Positions 63,854-64,000 of a stretch of DNA of 64,000 nucleotides are shown piece by piece. The position numbers and the translations under genes were made by a program. The stretch lies in the NCBI RefSeq assembly GCF_013396335.1, contig NZ_JABWSY010000003.1, positions 62,001-126,000 on the forward strand, in the 5' to 3' direction. The stretch's first letter is position 1, and every line of letters starts with the position of its first letter. The notes beneath the pieces were generated by a model. The model was not told where the DNA came from and did not search any database. It worked only from the letters and a program-made list of their open reading frames with translations. The stretch is from Bacillus sp. EB106-08-02-XG196. GTDB taxonomy: Bacteria > Bacillota > Bacilli > Bacillales > Cytobacillaceae.

Positions 63854-64000
63854 ATGAAAATTGGGTTGATTGGTTTAGGGATCATGGGTAAACCTATGGC
63901 GAAGAATATGATCAGAGGCGGCTACACCAATTTAATGGTAAGCGATTTACACGAATCCTCGGTAAAGGAACTAGTAGAATTCGGCGCCATAGCAGGTACC
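63854..64000 (+). CDS. GarR-like 2-hydroxy-3-oxopropionate reductase, 3' end beyond window
   Basis: The first 49 codons from ATG 63854 behind GGAGGGA, open to the window edge. MKIGLIGLGIMGKPMAKNMI is the beta-hydroxyacid dehydrogenase N-terminus with the GxGxMGxPMAxN motif. This family includes tartronate semialdehyde reductase (GarR/GlxR), which makes glycerate, and 3-hydroxyisobutyrate dehydrogenase. Presence near glycerate kinase and CdaR favours the former. Confidence 0.82.
   Translation, partial: MKIGLIGLGIMGKPMAKNMIRGGYTNLMVSDLHESSVKELVEFGAIAGT

Noticed and set aside
1..64000. CRISPR array, rRNA operon, riboswitch, intact insertion sequence or prophage
   Set aside because: No regular spacer repeats, rRNA segments, T-box or aptamer-like leaders, transposase or phage structural genes were seen.

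Overview
The window is AT-rich DNA with Bacillus-type ribosome sites (GGAGG-like) and simple stem-plus-T-run terminators. Marker genes (class III fructose-1,6-bisphosphatase, YesM/YesN-type two-component pair, LplB/YtcP/LipO-type sugar ABC importer, cidR-cidAB, a YfkO-like nitroreductase, an Sda-like sporulation peptide) point to a spore-forming Bacillaceae bacterium, probably a soil or plant-associated Bacillus/Neobacillus-like species (inference). No rRNA, intact tRNA, CRISPR array or intact mobile element is seen.

Layout. 0-2.5 kb: start of a Gfo/Idh/MocA oxidoreductase facing an AraC regulator, then a mntA-hepT toxin-antitoxin pair. 2.5-3.4 kb: a decayed gap with two opposed fragments of an ABC exporter gene. 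3.4-7.1 kb: fbp and a convergent two-gene unit of unknown membrane/SH3 proteins. 7.1-8.4 kb: a scar region with the 3' half of a tRNA-Arg(CCU), a frameshifted FGGY-kinase relic and a small sda-like gene. 8.4-15 kb: a KstD-like flavoprotein divergent from a TetR regulator, two SDR enzymes, a cytochrome P450 and a nitroreductase. 15.3-19.2 kb: a two-component system and a DHA2 drug exporter. 19.3-41.6 kb: a large carbohydrate cluster (AraC regulators, Gfo/Idh dehydrogenase, isomerase/epimerase, GPH symporters, SDR, GH2, ROK regulator, YesMN, ABC importer, a novel hydrolase-like protein, an enolase-superfamily dehydratase). 41.7-47.5 kb: cidR-cidAB and a heterodimeric ABC exporter. 47.5-64 kb: a glycolate oxidase-malate synthase-malic enzyme operon, then a CdaR-type regulator, glycerate kinase, hydroxyacid dehydrogenase, a GHL6-like hydrolase, a GPH symporter and the start of a GarR-like reductase.

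The main discovery is a repeated promoter architecture. Seven intergenic sites (17.6, 20.6, 24.6, 29.1, 38.3, 47.5 and 56.3 kb) carry the same tandem element: two half-sites with conserved positions exactly 12 bp apart, the second reading roughly TACYAAANTACMATA. A -10-like hexamer begins exactly 32 bp after the same conserved C in all seven. Each precedes a gene or operon on the + strand. Two copies lie beside divergent, closely related AraC-family regulators (19.3 and 37.0 kb), and a third lies beside a decayed fragment of the same regulator type (17.3 kb). This suggests one activator family controlling a seven-promoter regulon that joins glycoside import and breakdown to glycolate and glycerate metabolism.

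Proposed working (inference): glycosides or sugar acids enter by the ABC importer and GPH symporters and are cut by the GH2 and novel hydrolases. The sugars are oxidised, isomerised or dehydrated by the Gfo/Idh, SDR, isomerase and enolase-superfamily enzymes. The C2 product (glycolate/glyoxylate) goes through GlcDEF, malate synthase and malic enzyme to pyruvate, and the C3 product (tartronate semialdehyde/glycerate) through the GarR-like reductase and glycerate kinase. CcpA (cre) sites near several of these promoters suggest glucose repression on top.
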